64,000 nucleotides of DNA from Pseudomonas fluorescens (GTDB lineage Bacteria > Pseudomonadota > Gammaproteobacteria > Pseudomonadales > Pseudomonadaceae), in NCBI GenBank assembly GCA_902825215.1, contig LR782234.1, positions 3,844,001 through 3,908,000 of the forward strand, read 5' to 3'. The translations under genes and the position numbers were made by a program. Of this stretch, positions 32,022 through 41,120 are shown in pieces (within the stretch, counting starts at the first letter, position 1; each line of letters starts with the position of its first letter). Below the pieces are notes generated by a model that saw nothing but the letters and a program-made list of their open reading frames with translations, was not told the origin of the DNA and ran no database searches.

Positions 32022-32047
32022 CATCACCGATATATGATCGGCTGATG
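32022..32047. promoter_or_regulatory. dyad in the LysR/acyl-CoA dehydrogenase divergent promoter region
   Basis: CATCACCGAT and ATCGGCTGATG form an inverted repeat (arms differ by one inserted base) around ATATG, 45 bp before the LysR start. It is a plausible binding site for that regulator. Confidence 0.45.
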
Positions 32048-32091
32048 GCCAGCCCTGAATATCGCCCCTGAATAACAAGAGAAGCCGCCTT

Positions 32092-33021
32092 ATGAATCTG
32101 AGCAAGGTCGACCTCAACCTTTTCATCGTCTTTGACGCGATCTACACCGAAGCCAACCTGACCCGCGCCGGGCAGATTGTCGGCATCACCCAGCCGGCGG
32201 TGTCCAACGCGTTAGCACGGTTGCGCGAAACCTTCAACGATCCGTTGTTCGTGCGCACAGCCCAGGGCATGGTGCCGACGCCGATGGCGCAGAACATCAT
32301 CGGGCCGGTGCGCAACGCCCTGTCGCTGCTGCGCGTATCGGTGCAGGAAAGCCGCATTTTCAACCCGGCACAAGCGGTCAAGACCTACCGCATCAGCATG
32401 ACCGACCTCACGGAAGCAATCATTCTGCCACCATTGTTTCAGCGCTTACGCCGACTGGCGCCGACGGTGATCATTGAGAGTTTTCTGTCCAAACGCCGGG
32501 AAACCACCAAGGAACTGGCCGCAGGGCGCCTGGATTTCGCCGTCGACGCACCGCTCAACACCGACCCGCAGGTGCGCCACGTCAAGTTGATGGACGACCG
32601 TTACGTCTGCGCGATGCGCAAGGGCCACCCGATGGCAGGCAAGGAAAAACTGTCGCTGGATGATTACCTGTCGCTGACCCACATTCACATTTCCAGCCGT
32701 CGCAGCGGGCTGGGTTATGTCGATCTGGCGCTGGGCAAAATGGGTATTCAACGCAAGATTGCCCTGCGCTCGCAGCACTATCTGATGGCCTCGCAAGTGA
32801 TGCAGCAGACCGACATGGTCATGACCGTGCCGGAACGCTTTGCCCGCCGCCATGACCTGCAATCGTTCAATTTGCCGGTGAATGATGTGCCGTCGGTAGA
32901 AACGCACCTTTATTGGCATGAGAGCACCGATCAGGACCCGGCGAATCGCTGGATGCGCGAGCAGATGATCGAGTTGTGCCAGCAGGTCACGGCGCAGGAG
33001 AAGAAGCTGGATAAGGTGTAG
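32092..33021 (+). CDS. LysR-family transcriptional regulator
   Basis: A 309-residue regulator with an N-terminal winged helix (residues about 7-65, AGQIVGITQPAVSNALARLRE) and a NodD-like C-terminal effector domain. Divergent orientation and a shared gap of 169 bp suggest that it controls the acyl-CoA dehydrogenase gene; no effector can be inferred. Confidence 0.9.
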   Translation: MNLSKVDLNLFIVFDAIYTEANLTRAGQIVGITQPAVSNALARLRETFNDPLFVRTAQGMVPTPMAQNIIGPVRNALSLLRVSVQESRIFNPAQAVKTYRISMTDLTEAIILPPLFQRLRRLAPTVIIESFLSKRRETTKELAAGRLDFAVDAPLNTDPQVRHVKLMDDRYVCAMRKGHPMAGKEKLSLDDYLSLTHIHISSRRSGLGYVDLALGKMGIQRKIALRSQHYLMASQVMQQTDMVMTVPERFARRHDLQSFNLPVNDVPSVETHLYWHESTDQDPANRWMREQMIELCQQVTAQEKKLDKV

Positions 33022-33043
33022 GGCTTATTACCGCGTTAGCGTT

Positions 33044-33119
33044 CTTCGCGAGCAGGCTCGCTCCCACGGGGATCTATGGCGTACACAAAACCAATGTGGG
33101 AGCGAGCCTGCTCGCGAAG
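33044..33119. repeat. REP pair in tail-to-tail order
   Basis: Two GAGCGAGCCTGCTCGCG-family REPs with the cores on the outside and the CCCAC/GTGGG ends facing inward, opposite to most pairs here. Confidence 0.88.
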
Positions 33120-33150
33120 GGGCCATCAACACAACACAAAATCATCCCGC

Positions 33151-33166
33151 TTGACGTAAACGTCAA
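33151..33166. promoter_or_regulatory. LiuR-type operator upstream of liuR
   Basis: TTGACGTAAACGTCAA has perfect 7-bp arms (TTGACGT/ACGTCAA) and lies 44 bp before the liuR start. The same pattern recurs twice before liuA, so autoregulation by LiuR is likely. Confidence 0.75.
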
Positions 33167-33209
33167 CACGCCATTAGCTTAGCGCCATGCCCCTTCTCCG
33201 AGCGCTTTC

Positions 33210-33611
33210 ATGAGCAGCCAGACCTACAGCATTTCCGACCTCGCCCGCGAGCTGGACATCACCACGCGGGCCATTCGTTTTTATGAAGAACAAGGCCTGC
33301 TGCGCCCCGAACGTCGCGGCCAGGAACGCATCTACTCGCCGCGCGACAAGGTCAGCCTGAAGCTGATCCTGCGCGGCAAGCGCATCGGTTTTTCCCTCGC
33401 CGAATGCCGCGAGCTGATCGAGCTGTACGACCCGTCCAGCGGTAACACCAGACAGCTCAACAGCATGCTGGCGAAAATCGCCGAACGCCGTGAACAGCTC
33501 GAACAGCAACTGCTGGATATCGAACAGATGAAACTCGAACTCGATACCGCCGAAGAGCGCTGCGTGCAGGCGCTGGAGCAGACGCTCAAGAGCCAGCAGA
33601 TAGCCCAGTAA
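33210..33611 (+). CDS. liuR: MerR-family regulator of leucine/isovalerate catabolism
   Basis: A 133-residue MerR protein: N-terminal winged helix (YSISDLARELDITTRAIRFYEEQGLL by its ends, residues 6-31), then a dimerisation coiled coil (about 80-125). It sits at the head of the liu region. Palindromic boxes of the type assigned to LiuR lie before this gene and before liuA. Confidence 0.9.
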   Translation: MSSQTYSISDLARELDITTRAIRFYEEQGLLRPERRGQERIYSPRDKVSLKLILRGKRIGFSLAECRELIELYDPSSGNTRQLNSMLAKIAERREQLEQQLLDIEQMKLELDTAEERCVQALEQTLKSQQIAQ

Positions 33612-33628
33612 CCAGACACTACAACTTT

Positions 33629-33725
33629 CCCTGTGGGAGCGGGCTTGCCCGCGATGGCGTCGGGTCAGTCAACATCATTGCAGGATGTTCCGGCCTCATC
33701 GCGGGCAAGCCCGCTCCCACAGGGA
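33629..33725. repeat. REP pair, GAGCGGGCTTGCCCGCG family, between liuR and liuE
   Basis: Inverted pair of the second REP family filling the spacer between two co-directional genes. Confidence 0.9.
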
Positions 33726-33756
33726 TCACCACGAATCCACGAAGCAGGTCCCGTCC

Positions 33757-34656
33757 ATGTCCCTCCCCTCCCAAGTACGCCTGATCGAAGTCGGCCCGCG
33801 CGATGGCCTGCAGAACGAGGCCCAGCCGATCAGCGTCGCCGACAAGGTGCAGTTGGTTGATGCCTTGAGCGCCGCCGGCGTTGGCTATATCGAAGTCGGC
33901 AGTTTCGTCTCACCCAAATGGGTGCCGCAGATGGCCGGCTCCGCCGAGGTGTTCGCGCAGATTCAGCGCAAGCCCGGCGTGACCTACGGTGCACTGGCGC
34001 CGAATCTGCGCGGTTTTGAAGATGCGCTCGCGGCCGGGGTCAAGGAAGTCGCGGTGTTTGCCGCCGCGTCCGAAGCGTTCTCACAGCGCAACATCAACTG
34101 CTCGATCAGCGAAAGCCTGGCGCGGTTTGCGCCGATCATGCAAGCGGCGCAGCAGCACGGCATTACCGTGCGCGGTTACGTCTCCTGCGTGCTTGGCTGC
34201 CCCTACGAAGGCGAGGTCGCGCCGGAGCAAGTGGCGATGGTCGCGCGCGAGTTGTACGCGATGGGCTGCTACGAGGTGTCGCTGGGCGACACCATCGGTA
34301 CCGGCACTGCGGGCGCGACTCGCCGCCTGTTCGAGGTGGTGTCGGCGCAGGTCCCACGAGAAAAACTCGCCGGGCATTTCCACGACACTTACGGCCAGGC
34401 CATGGCCAATATCTACGCCAGCCTGCTCGAAGGCATCGCCGTGTTTGATAGCTCCATCGCCGGCCTCGGCGGTTGCCCGTACGCCAAAGGCGCGAGCGGT
34501 AACGTTGCCAGTGAAGACGTGGTGTACCTGCTCAACGGCCTCGGCATCGAGACCGGCATCGACCTGGACGCCTTGATTGCCGCGGGCCAGCAGATCAGCA
34601 CGGTGCTCGGCCGCCCGAGTGGTTCGCGCGTGGCCAAGGCGCGCAGCGCACAGTGA
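33757..34656 (+). CDS. liuE: hydroxymethylglutaryl-CoA lyase
   Basis: Last step of leucine degradation, splitting HMG-CoA into acetoacetate and acetyl-CoA; 299 residues. The opening VRLIEVGPRDGLQNE (catalytic Arg-Asp) and the cysteine loop GLGGCPYAKGASGN are intact, and the metal site is in HFHDTYGQAM. The ATG at 33757 gives the family start MSLPSQVRL; the frame extends upstream through a REP but that part is not conserved-looking. In P. putida this gene is named mvaB and borders crcY, as it does here. Confidence 0.95.
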   Translation: MSLPSQVRLIEVGPRDGLQNEAQPISVADKVQLVDALSAAGVGYIEVGSFVSPKWVPQMAGSAEVFAQIQRKPGVTYGALAPNLRGFEDALAAGVKEVAVFAAASEAFSQRNINCSISESLARFAPIMQAAQQHGITVRGYVSCVLGCPYEGEVAPEQVAMVARELYAMGCYEVSLGDTIGTGTAGATRRLFEVVSAQVPREKLAGHFHDTYGQAMANIYASLLEGIAVFDSSIAGLGGCPYAKGASGNVASEDVVYLLNGLGIETGIDLDALIAAGQQISTVLGRPSGSRVAKARSAQ

Positions 34657-34658
34657 GG

Positions 34659-34699
34659 TGTTACCGCTGAGTTCCTGGTGTGGGTAAAAGCGAGTAACA
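34659..34699. promoter_or_regulatory. possible CbrB upstream site of crcY
   Basis: Inverted arms TGTTAC (34659-34664) and GTAACA (34694-34699), with GGTAAA in between (34683), lie 80-120 bp before the sigma-54 promoter of crcY. Published CbrB sites have arms of this sequence, but the spacing here is longer than I recall, so the assignment is tentative. Confidence 0.4.
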
Positions 34700-34780
34700 C
34701 GGAAACAAATTGTCTGGCTTTGCTCTGGCTGAAAAAACCTGAAAATTTCAAATCATTGATTTTAAAGGCTTTTAAAAAGT

Positions 34781-34795
34781 TGGCACGACACCTGC
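34781..34795 (+). promoter_or_regulatory. sigma-54 promoter of crcY
   Basis: TGGCACGACACCTGC matches the -24/-12 consensus with GG-N10-GC spacing. It lies in an AT-rich stretch and points into the small-RNA gene; transcription should start near 34807. Confidence 0.85.
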
Positions 34796-34806
34796 TATCT
34801 CTATCG

Positions 34807-35178
34807 CATAACAAGAATAAAAAGCCGCAAACCAATAAAAACAAGACGAAACGACTCTGACATAACAAAAACAACACGGCAGAGACGCAGCTAACAGATT
34901 TTTTTGGAGAAGGTGTGCTTTTCAGGGTGCTCTCAGGAGTGACCCGCAACCGGGCAGAGAACAATAAAACTACCTTCAGGTAGCTCCCGAATCGGTTGGA
35001 TCGTTAAACGAGAAAGCAGATCAGCGCTCAAAAAAATACGTTTGCTCTTGACCCCGGATGGGGGTCGCCAAAAACAGCGGTAAAGGGCCACGGTTGCCAA
35101 AAACAACAACAGACCGACCCTCAATAATAAAAAAGAGCACGCAACGACAAATTAAAGGGGAGCTTCGGCTCCCCTTTG
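34807..35178 (+). ncRNA. crcY: CrcY-type small RNA (Crc/Hfq antagonist)
   Basis: A roughly 370-nt RNA that titrates Hfq/Crc and so relieves carbon catabolite repression. The evidence is the sigma-54 promoter, a final hairpin (AAAGGGGAGC-TTCG-GCTCCCCTTT, 35154-35177), and at least six A-rich AAnAAnAA-type motifs, for example at 34810, 34833, 34864, 34959, 35098 and 35122. The position after the HMG-CoA lyase gene matches crcY of P. putida, where CbrB with RpoN drives its synthesis. Exact ends are estimated. Short open frames inside it are not supported as genes. Confidence 0.85.
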
Positions 35179-35210
35179 TGCTTTCTGTGATTCCTGAAAA
35201 CCATACATAA

Positions 35211-35306
35211 CCCTGTGGGAGCTGGCTTGCCAGCGATTGCGGTAGATCATCGAACATAGATTCTGCCTGACCTGACGCCATCGCTGGCAAGCCAGCTCCG
35301 ACAGGG
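35211..35306. repeat. REP pair, GCTGGCTTGCCAGC family
   Basis: Inverted pair of the third REP family between crcY and the acyl-CoA synthetase 3' end. Confidence 0.9.
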
Positions 35307-35312
35307 TTGTGG

Positions 35313-37010
35313 TTACCGCTCGATTGTTTTCATTTCCTCAATGCTGATCTCGCGCATCCTGAACTTCTGAATCTTGCCCGTCACCGTCATCGGAAACTCC
35401 TCAACGAATTTGAAGTGCCGTGGCGTCTTGAAATGCGCGATGCGTTCCTTGCACCAGGTTTGCAACTCTAGCTCGGACGCGCTGTGGCCGGGGTGGAACC
35501 TGATCCACGCGACGATTTCCTCGCCGTAGCGCGAGCACGGGATGCCGATCACTTGCACGTCGGCCACCGCCGGGTGGGTGAAGAAGAACTCCTCCAGCTC
35601 ACGCGGATAAATGTTCTCGCCGCCACGAATGATCATGTCCTTGTTGCGCCCGGCGATGTTGACGTAGCCGGCCTCATCCATGCTCGCCAGATCGCCGGTG
35701 TGCATCCAGCCCGCCTCGTCGATGGCTTCAGCGGTGGCCTGGGGGTTGTTCCAATAGCCGAGCATCACGCTGTAACCGCGAGTGCAGAGTTCGCCGATGG
35801 TGCCGCGCGGTACAAGGTTGCCGGCCTCGTCGATGATCTTGCTTTCCAGTTGCGGCTGGGTGCGGCCGACGGTGGTCACGCGCAATTCCAGCTCGTCGTT
35901 CGGCCCGGTCTGCAGCGACACCGGGCTGGTTTCGGTCATGCCATAGGCGATCTGCACTTCGCTCATGTGCATCTCGCTGATGACCCGGCGCATCACTTCG
36001 ATCGGACACGTCGCGCCGGCCATGATCCCGGTGCGCAGGCTCGACAGATCGAATTCGCGGCGTTGCGGCTGATCGAGCATGGCGATGAACATGGTCGGTA
36101 CGCCGTAGAGGCCGGTGGCGTGTTCTTCGGCGACGGTTTGCAGGGTCAGCAGCGGATCGAATGCATCATTTGGGTAAATCATCGTGCTGCCGTGGGTGAT
36201 GCAGCCGAGGTTGCCCATGACCATGCCGAAACAGTGATACAGCGGCACCGGGATCACCAGGCGATCGCGCGGGGTCAGGCCGATGCTTTCGCCGACCATG
36301 TAACCATTGTTGAGAATGTTGTAGTGACTGAGGGTCGCGCCCTTGGGGAAACCGGTGGTGCCGGAGGTGTACTGGATGTTCACCGGTTGATCGAAGTGCA
36401 GGCTGTCACTGCGCTCGCGCAGTTGCGCAGGCGAAACACTCGCCGCCAGTTCAGCCAGTTGCGACCACGGCAGAAAACCTGCCGGCGGCTGCGCATCGAG
36501 GCTGATCAGCCCGCGCAGATCCGGCAGGCGCTCGCTGTGCAGTTGGCCGGTGGTGTGCCCGGTCAGTTCCGGCAGCAGCCCTTGCAGCATGCCGTGGTAG
36601 TCGGACGATTTGAACGCCCCGGCGCAGACCAGCCACTGGCAGCCCGATTGCTTGAGCACGTATTCAAGTTCGGCGCTGCGATAGGCCGGGTTGATGTTGA
36701 CCAGGATCACGCCGATTTTCGCCGTGGCGACCTGGGTGATGCACCACTGCGCGCAGTTCGGCGCCCAGATACCCAGGCGGTCACCGGCCTGTAAACCCAA
36801 TGCGAGCAGCGCCCGGGCATGCACATCCACTGCTTCGGCCAGTTGCCGCCAGGAATAACGCAACTGCTGATGGCGCACCACCAGCGCTTCACCGTCCGGG
36901 TATTGCTCGACGGTTGCGTCGAACTGCTGACCGATGGTCAGCGCGAGCAAGGCCTTGTCCTGCGAACCACGGGTGTAGCTGCGCTGCGGTGCGGCACTGG
37001 GTTGATCCAT
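35313..37010 (-). CDS. acyl-CoA synthetase (AMP-binding family)
   Basis: An ANL-superfamily ligase of 565 residues forming acyl-CoA from a carboxylic acid, ATP and CoA. The P-loop [11 protein letters not shown] (near 215), YGMTETSPV, the hinge [16 protein letters not shown] and the catalytic lysine motif TGKIQKF are all present. It lies within the liu region, divergent from liuA across a gap with two LiuR-type boxes. That suggests activation of isovalerate or another branched acid entering the pathway; substrate is inferred. Confidence 0.9.
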   Translation of the reverse strand: MDQPSAAPQRSYTRGSQDKALLALTIGQQFDATVEQYPDGEALVVRHQQLRYSWRQLAEAVDVHARALLALGLQAGDRLGIWAPNCAQWCITQVATAKIGVILVNINPAYRSAELEYVLKQSGCQWLVCAGAFKSSDYHGMLQGLLPELTGHTTGQLHSERLPDLRGLISLDAQPPAGFLPWSQLAELAASVSPAQLRERSDSLHFDQPVNIQYTSGTTGFPKGATLSHYNILNNGYMVGESIGLTPRDRLVIPVPLYHCFGMVMGNLGCITHGSTMIYPNDAFDPLLTLQTVAEEHATGLYGVPTMFIAMLDQPQRREFDLSSLRTGIMAGATCPIEVMRRVISEMHMSEVQIAYGMTETSPVSLQTGPNDELELRVTTVGRTQPQLESKIIDEAGNLVPRGTIGELCTRGYSVMLGYWNNPQATAEAIDEAGWMHTGDLASMDEAGYVNIAGRNKDMIIRGGENIYPRELEEFFFTHPAVADVQVIGIPCSRYGEEIVAWIRFHPGHSASELELQTWCKERIAHFKTPRHFKFVEEFPMTVTGKIQKFRMREISIEEMKTIER

Positions 37011-37052
37011 GATGACCCCTGTTGTCTTTATTAGTGGGTGTGTCGAAGTTCC

Positions 37053-37144
37053 CCTGTAGGAGTGAGCCTGCTCGCGATGGCGATTTATCAGTCGACGACG
37101 AGGGTGACTGATCTGACGCCATCGCGAGCAGGCTCACTCCTACA
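37053..37144. repeat. REP pair, variant with GAGTGAGCCTGCTCGCG
   Basis: Inverted pair with GTAGGAGTGAGCCTGCTCGCG arms, a variant of the first family, in the divergent gap before liuA. Confidence 0.88.
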
Positions 37145-37191
37145 AACAAGCATTCGGCTTTCGATCGTGAATGGCCCTACTCTCGCCCAAG

Positions 37192-37250
37192 TTGACGTTA
37201 ACGTAAAGTGTGATTGACAGTCATTCATCGCAGGCTTACGTTAACGTAAA
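37192..37250. promoter_or_regulatory. two LiuR-type operators in the liuA/acyl-CoA synthetase gap
   Basis: TTGACGTTAACGTAAA (37192-37207) and CTTACGTTAACGTAAA (37235-37250, containing the perfect palindrome TTACGTTAACGTAA) are centred 43 bp apart, about four helical turns. They match the box before liuR and could control both divergent genes. Confidence 0.75.
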
Positions 37251-37306
37251 GGTGATAACTGACCGACCGTTGTCACCGCCACTACAAAAAAGCCAAAAGG
37301 TGCCGC

Positions 37307-38470
37307 ATGAGCTATCCATCCCTGAACTTCGCCCTCGGTGAAACCATCGACATGCTGCGCGATCAGGTTCAGTCCTTCGTCGCCGATCAGATCGCCCCGC
37401 GTGCGGCGCAAATCGACAGCGACAACCTGTTCCCCGCCGACCTGTGGCGCAAATTCGGTGACATGGGCCTGCTCGGTGTCACCGTCCCGGAAGAATATGG
37501 CGGCGCTGGCCTGGGTTATCTGGCGCACGTGGTGGCGATGGAAGAAATCAGCCGCGGCTCGGCTTCGGTGGCGTTGTCCTACGGCGCGCATTCCAACCTC
37601 TGCGTCAACCAGATCAACCGCAACGGCAACCACGAGCAGAAAAGCAAATACCTGCCGCAACTGATCAGCGGCGAACACGTCGGTGCGCTGGCGATGAGCG
37701 AGCCGAACGCCGGTTCCGACGTGGTCTCGATGAAACTGCGCGCCGACAAGCGCGGTGATTGTTTCGTGCTCAACGGCAGCAAGACCTGGATCACCAACGG
37801 CCCTGACGCCAACACCTACGTGATCTACGCCAAGACCGATCTGGAAAAAGGCCCGCACGGCATCACCGCTTTCATCGTCGAGCGCGACTGGAAAGGCTTC
37901 AGCCGCAGCAACAAGTTCGACAAGCTGGGCATGCGCGGCTCCAACACCTGCGAGCTGTTTTTCGATGACGTCGAAGTGCCGGAAGAGAACATCCTCGGCG
38001 TGCTCAACGGCGGGGTAAAAGTGTTGATGAGCGGCCTCGATTACGAGCGCGTGGTGCTCTCCGGCGGGCCAACCGGGATCATGCAGTCGTGCATGGACCT
38101 GATCGTCCCGTACATCCATGACCGCAAGCAGTTCGGCCAGAGCATCGGCGAATTCCAGCTGATCCAGGGCAAAGTCGCCGACATGTACACCCAGCTCAAC
38201 GCCAGCCGCGCCTACCTCTATGCGGTGGCGCAAGCTTGCGAGCGCGGCGAAACCACGCGCAAGGACGCCGCCGGGGTGATCCTCTACACCGCCGAACGCG
38301 CCACACAAATGGCCCTCGACGCGATCCAGATTCTCGGCGGCAACGGCTACATCAACGAATTCCCGGCGGGCCGTCTGCTACGCGACGCCAAGTTGTACGA
38401 AATCGGCGCTGGAACCAGCGAGATCCGCCGCATGCTGATCGGCCGCGAACTGTTCAACGAAACGAAATGA
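37307..38470 (+). CDS. liuA: isovaleryl-CoA dehydrogenase
   Basis: FAD enzyme of leucine degradation converting isovaleryl-CoA to 3-methylcrotonyl-CoA; 387 residues. Signature blocks are [18 protein letters not shown], the flavin-contact [18 protein letters not shown] and the C-terminal [20 protein letters not shown], where IVD-specific features occur, with the catalytic Glu expected in the FDYERVV-like loop (here [11 protein letters not shown]). A good ribosome site (AAAAGG) lies 6 bp before the ATG. First gene of liuABCD. Confidence 0.95.
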   Translation: MSYPSLNFALGETIDMLRDQVQSFVADQIAPRAAQIDSDNLFPADLWRKFGDMGLLGVTVPEEYGGAGLGYLAHVVAMEEISRGSASVALSYGAHSNLCVNQINRNGNHEQKSKYLPQLISGEHVGALAMSEPNAGSDVVSMKLRADKRGDCFVLNGSKTWITNGPDANTYVIYAKTDLEKGPHGITAFIVERDWKGFSRSNKFDKLGMRGSNTCELFFDDVEVPEENILGVLNGGVKVLMSGLDYERVVLSGGPTGIMQSCMDLIVPYIHDRKQFGQSIGEFQLIQGKVADMYTQLNASRAYLYAVAQACERGETTRKDAAGVILYTAERATQMALDAIQILGGNGYINEFPAGRLLRDAKLYEIGAGTSEIRRMLIGRELFNETK

Positions 38471-38473
38471 ATT

Positions 38474-38563
38474 TCGTCAGCTGCAAGCCGCAAGTTCCCA
38501 GCTGCAAGAGGCCGCGCCCTTGCCCCAACTTACAGCTTGCCGCTTGTAGCTAGAAGCTGCTTA
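38474..38563. repeat. imperfect inverted repeat between liuA and liuB
   Basis: GCAAGCCGCAAGTT on the left and AACTTACAGCTTGCCGCTTG on the right form imperfect arms. Related CAGCTGCAAGCTGCAAG sequence appears at 63535-63553. It is unlike the other REP families here. Confidence 0.65.
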
Positions 38564-38579
38564 CGGAGTAAGCCCCCCC

Positions 38580-40184
38580 ATGATTTTGCACACTCAGCTC
38601 AATCCGCGTTCAGCCGAGTTCGCCGCCAACAGCGAGGCGATGCTCAAACAGGTCGACGCCCTGCACACGTTGCTCGCGCAAATCGCGCAGGGCGGCGGCA
38701 CCAAAGCTCAGGAACGACACACGTCGCGGGGTAAATTGCTGCCGCGTGAGCGCATCAACCGCTTGCTCGATCCGGGCTCGCCGTTTCTGGAAATCAGCCA
38801 ATTGGCCGCCCACGCGGTGTATGGCGAGGACGTGCCGGCGGCGGGCGTGATTGCCGGGATCGGCCGGGTCGAAGGCGTCGAGTGCATGATCGTCGCCAAC
38901 GATGCCACGGTGAAAGGTGGTTCGTACTACCCGCTGACGGTGAAGAAACATCTGCGTGCGCAAACCATCGCCCAGCAGAATCGCCTGCCGTGCATCTACC
39001 TGGTGGACTCGGGCGGCGCCAACCTGCCACGTCAGGATGAAGTGTTTCCTGACCGCGAGCATTTCGGGCGGATTTTCTTCAATCAGGCCAACATGAGCGC
39101 GATGGGCATCCCGCAGATTGCCGTAGTCATGGGCTCGTGCACCGCTGGCGGTGCGTACGTGCCGGCGATGGCCGATGAAGCGATCATGGTGCGCAACCAG
39201 GCGACGATTTTCCTTGCCGGCCCGCCGCTGGTGAAAGCCGCCACCGGTGAAGTGGTCAGCGCCGAAGATCTCGGCGGCGCCGATGTGCATTGCAAGACCT
39301 CCGGCGTGGCTGACCATTATGCCGAGAGCGACGAACACGCCCTCGCCCTCGCCCGCCGCAGCGTCGCCAACCTCAACTGGCGCAAGCTCGGCGAACTGCA
39401 GCAGCGCACGCCGACTGCGCCGTTGTACCCCAGCGACGAGTTGTACGGCGTGGTCTCGGCCGACGCCAAGCAGCCGTTCGATGTGCGCGAAGTGATTGCG
39501 CGGCTGGTCGACGGTTCGGTGTTCGATGAATTCAAGGCACTGTTTGGCACCACGCTGGTTTGCGGTTTCGCCCATCTGCACGGTTACCCGATTGCGATCC
39601 TGGCGAACAACGGCATCCTCTTCGCCGAAGCCGCGCAGAAAGGCGCGCACTTCATCGAACTGGCCTGCCAGCGCGGCATTCCATTGCTGTTTCTGCAAAA
39701 CATCACCGGTTTCATGGTCGGGCAGAAATACGAGGCCGGCGGCATCGCCAAGCACGGCGCTAAACTGGTGACCGCAGTGGCCTGCGCCAAGGTGCCGAAG
39801 TTCACGGTAATCATTGGCGGCAGCTTCGGCGCCGGTAACTACGGCATGTGTGGACGAGCGTACGACCCGCGTTTCCTGTGGATGTGGCCGAACGCGCGCA
39901 TTGGCGTGATGGGTGCTGAACAGGCGGCCGGTGTGCTGGTGCAGGTCAAGCGCGAGCAGGCTGAACGCAGCGGCCAGGCGTTCACTGCCGAACAGGAAAG
40001 CGAGATCAAGCAGCCGATTCTCGACCAGTACGAAGAACAGGGTCATCCCTACTATTCCAGCGCACGACTGTGGGACGACGGCGTCATCGACCCGGCGCAG
40101 ACCCGCAATGTACTGGCCCTGGCCCTTTCCGCGTCGCTGAACGCGCCAATCGAACCGAGCCGCTTCGGCGTGTTCCGGATGTGA
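38580..40184 (+). CDS. liuB: methylcrotonyl-CoA carboxylase, carboxyltransferase (beta) subunit
   Basis: Transfers CO2 from biotin to 3-methylcrotonyl-CoA; 534 residues, the usual length. Both crotonase-like halves are complete, with [16 protein letters not shown] in the acyl-CoA-binding half and [20 protein letters not shown] in the biotin-binding half. It works with the biotinylated alpha subunit LiuD encoded two genes downstream. Confidence 0.95.
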   Translation: MILHTQLNPRSAEFAANSEAMLKQVDALHTLLAQIAQGGGTKAQERHTSRGKLLPRERINRLLDPGSPFLEISQLAAHAVYGEDVPAAGVIAGIGRVEGVECMIVANDATVKGGSYYPLTVKKHLRAQTIAQQNRLPCIYLVDSGGANLPRQDEVFPDREHFGRIFFNQANMSAMGIPQIAVVMGSCTAGGAYVPAMADEAIMVRNQATIFLAGPPLVKAATGEVVSAEDLGGADVHCKTSGVADHYAESDEHALALARRSVANLNWRKLGELQQRTPTAPLYPSDELYGVVSADAKQPFDVREVIARLVDGSVFDEFKALFGTTLVCGFAHLHGYPIAILANNGILFAEAAQKGAHFIELACQRGIPLLFLQNITGFMVGQKYEAGGIAKHGAKLVTAVACAKVPKFTVIIGGSFGAGNYGMCGRAYDPRFLWMWPNARIGVMGAEQAAGVLVQVKREQAERSGQAFTAEQESEIKQPILDQYEEQGHPYYSSARLWDDGVIDPAQTRNVLALALSASLNAPIEPSRFGVFRM

Positions 40185-40191
40185 TGCTTTT

Positions 40192-40281
40192 TGTGGGAGC
40201 GAGCCTGCTCGCGAATGCGCTCAGTCAGGGAGCGGATACGTCGACTGATACAGCGCTTTCGCGAGCAGGCTCGCTCCCACA
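40192..40281. repeat. REPIN inside the liu operon (between liuB and liuC)
   Basis: Inverted pair of GAGCGAGCCTGCTCGCG-family REPs in the only sizeable spacer between liuB and liuC. It is likely transcribed as a hairpin within the mRNA. Confidence 0.9.
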
Positions 40282-40304
40282 AGAAACCGTGGAGACGGAT
40301 GAAC

Positions 40305-41120
40305 ATGAGCGACTTCAATACCCTCGAATTGCAAAGCGACCCGCGCGGTTTCGCCACGCTGTGGCTCGACCGCGCCGAGAAAAACAACGCCTTCAACGCC
40401 GAGATGATCCGCGAGCTGATCCTCGCCCTCGACAAGGTCGCCAGCGACGCCAGTTTGCGTTTTCTGCTGGTGCGCGGACGCGGCAAGCACTTCAGCGCCG
40501 GCGCCGATCTGGCGTGGATGCAGCAATCGGCCGAACTCGATTACCACACCAACCTCGACGACGCTCGCGAGCTGGCCGAGCTGATGTACAACCTCGCCAA
40601 GCTGAAGATTCCTACACTGGCGGTGGTGCAAGGTGCCGCATTCGGTGGCGCGCTGGGGCTGATCAGTTGCTGTGACATGGCGATCGGTGCCGATGATGCG
40701 CAGTTCTGTCTATCGGAAGTGCGCATCGGTCTGGCACCTGCGGTGATCAGTCCGTTCGTGGTGCAGGCGATTGGCGAACGTGCGGCGCGGCGCTATGCGC
40801 TGACGGCCGAACGCTTCGGCGGGCAGCGGGCGCGGGAGATCGGTTTGTTGTCCGAGAGCTATCCGCCAGCCGAACTCGAGCAACAAGTAGAACAGTGGAT
40901 CAACAATCTGCTGCTTAACAGTCCGGCGGCCATGCGCGCCAGCAAAGACTTGCTGCGCGAAGTCGGCCATGGCGCGCTGACCCCGGCGCTGCGCCGCTAC
41001 ACCGAAAACGCCATCGCCCGCATTCGCGTCAGTCCTGAAGGCCAGGAAGGCTTGCGTGCGTTCCTGCAAAAACGTCCACCGAGCTGGCAAGCCGCAACCA
41101 CCACCAAGGAGCCGCGTTGA
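40305..41120 (+). CDS. liuC: methylglutaconyl-CoA hydratase
   Basis: Crotonase-family enzyme of 271 residues hydrating 3-methylglutaconyl-CoA to HMG-CoA. The oxyanion-hole segments GKHFSAGADLAWM and QGAAFGGALGLISCCDMA and the acidic residues of SEVRIGLAP are intact. Two close ATGs are possible; 40305 lies 9 nt after GGAGA-type sequence, while 40299 would add two residues and sits only 3 nt away. The stop overlaps the liuD start by one base. Confidence 0.92.
   Translation: MSDFNTLELQSDPRGFATLWLDRAEKNNAFNAEMIRELILALDKVASDASLRFLLVRGRGKHFSAGADLAWMQQSAELDYHTNLDDARELAELMYNLAKLKIPTLAVVQGAAFGGALGLISCCDMAIGADDAQFCLSEVRIGLAPAVISPFVVQAIGERAARRYALTAERFGGQRAREIGLLSESYPPAELEQQVEQWINNLLLNSPAAMRASKDLLREVGHGALTPALRRYTENAIARIRVSPEGQEGLRAFLQKRPPSWQAATTTKEPR

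Noticed and set aside
34678-34860. Short open frames inside the crcY region
   Set aside because: They lie across the sigma-54 promoter and the A-rich RNA, have lysine-rich low-complexity products and no ribosome site.
40191-40304. Longer liuC N-terminus beginning in the REPIN
   Set aside because: The extra residues ([11 protein letters not shown]...) are translated REP sequence and are absent from crotonase family starts.
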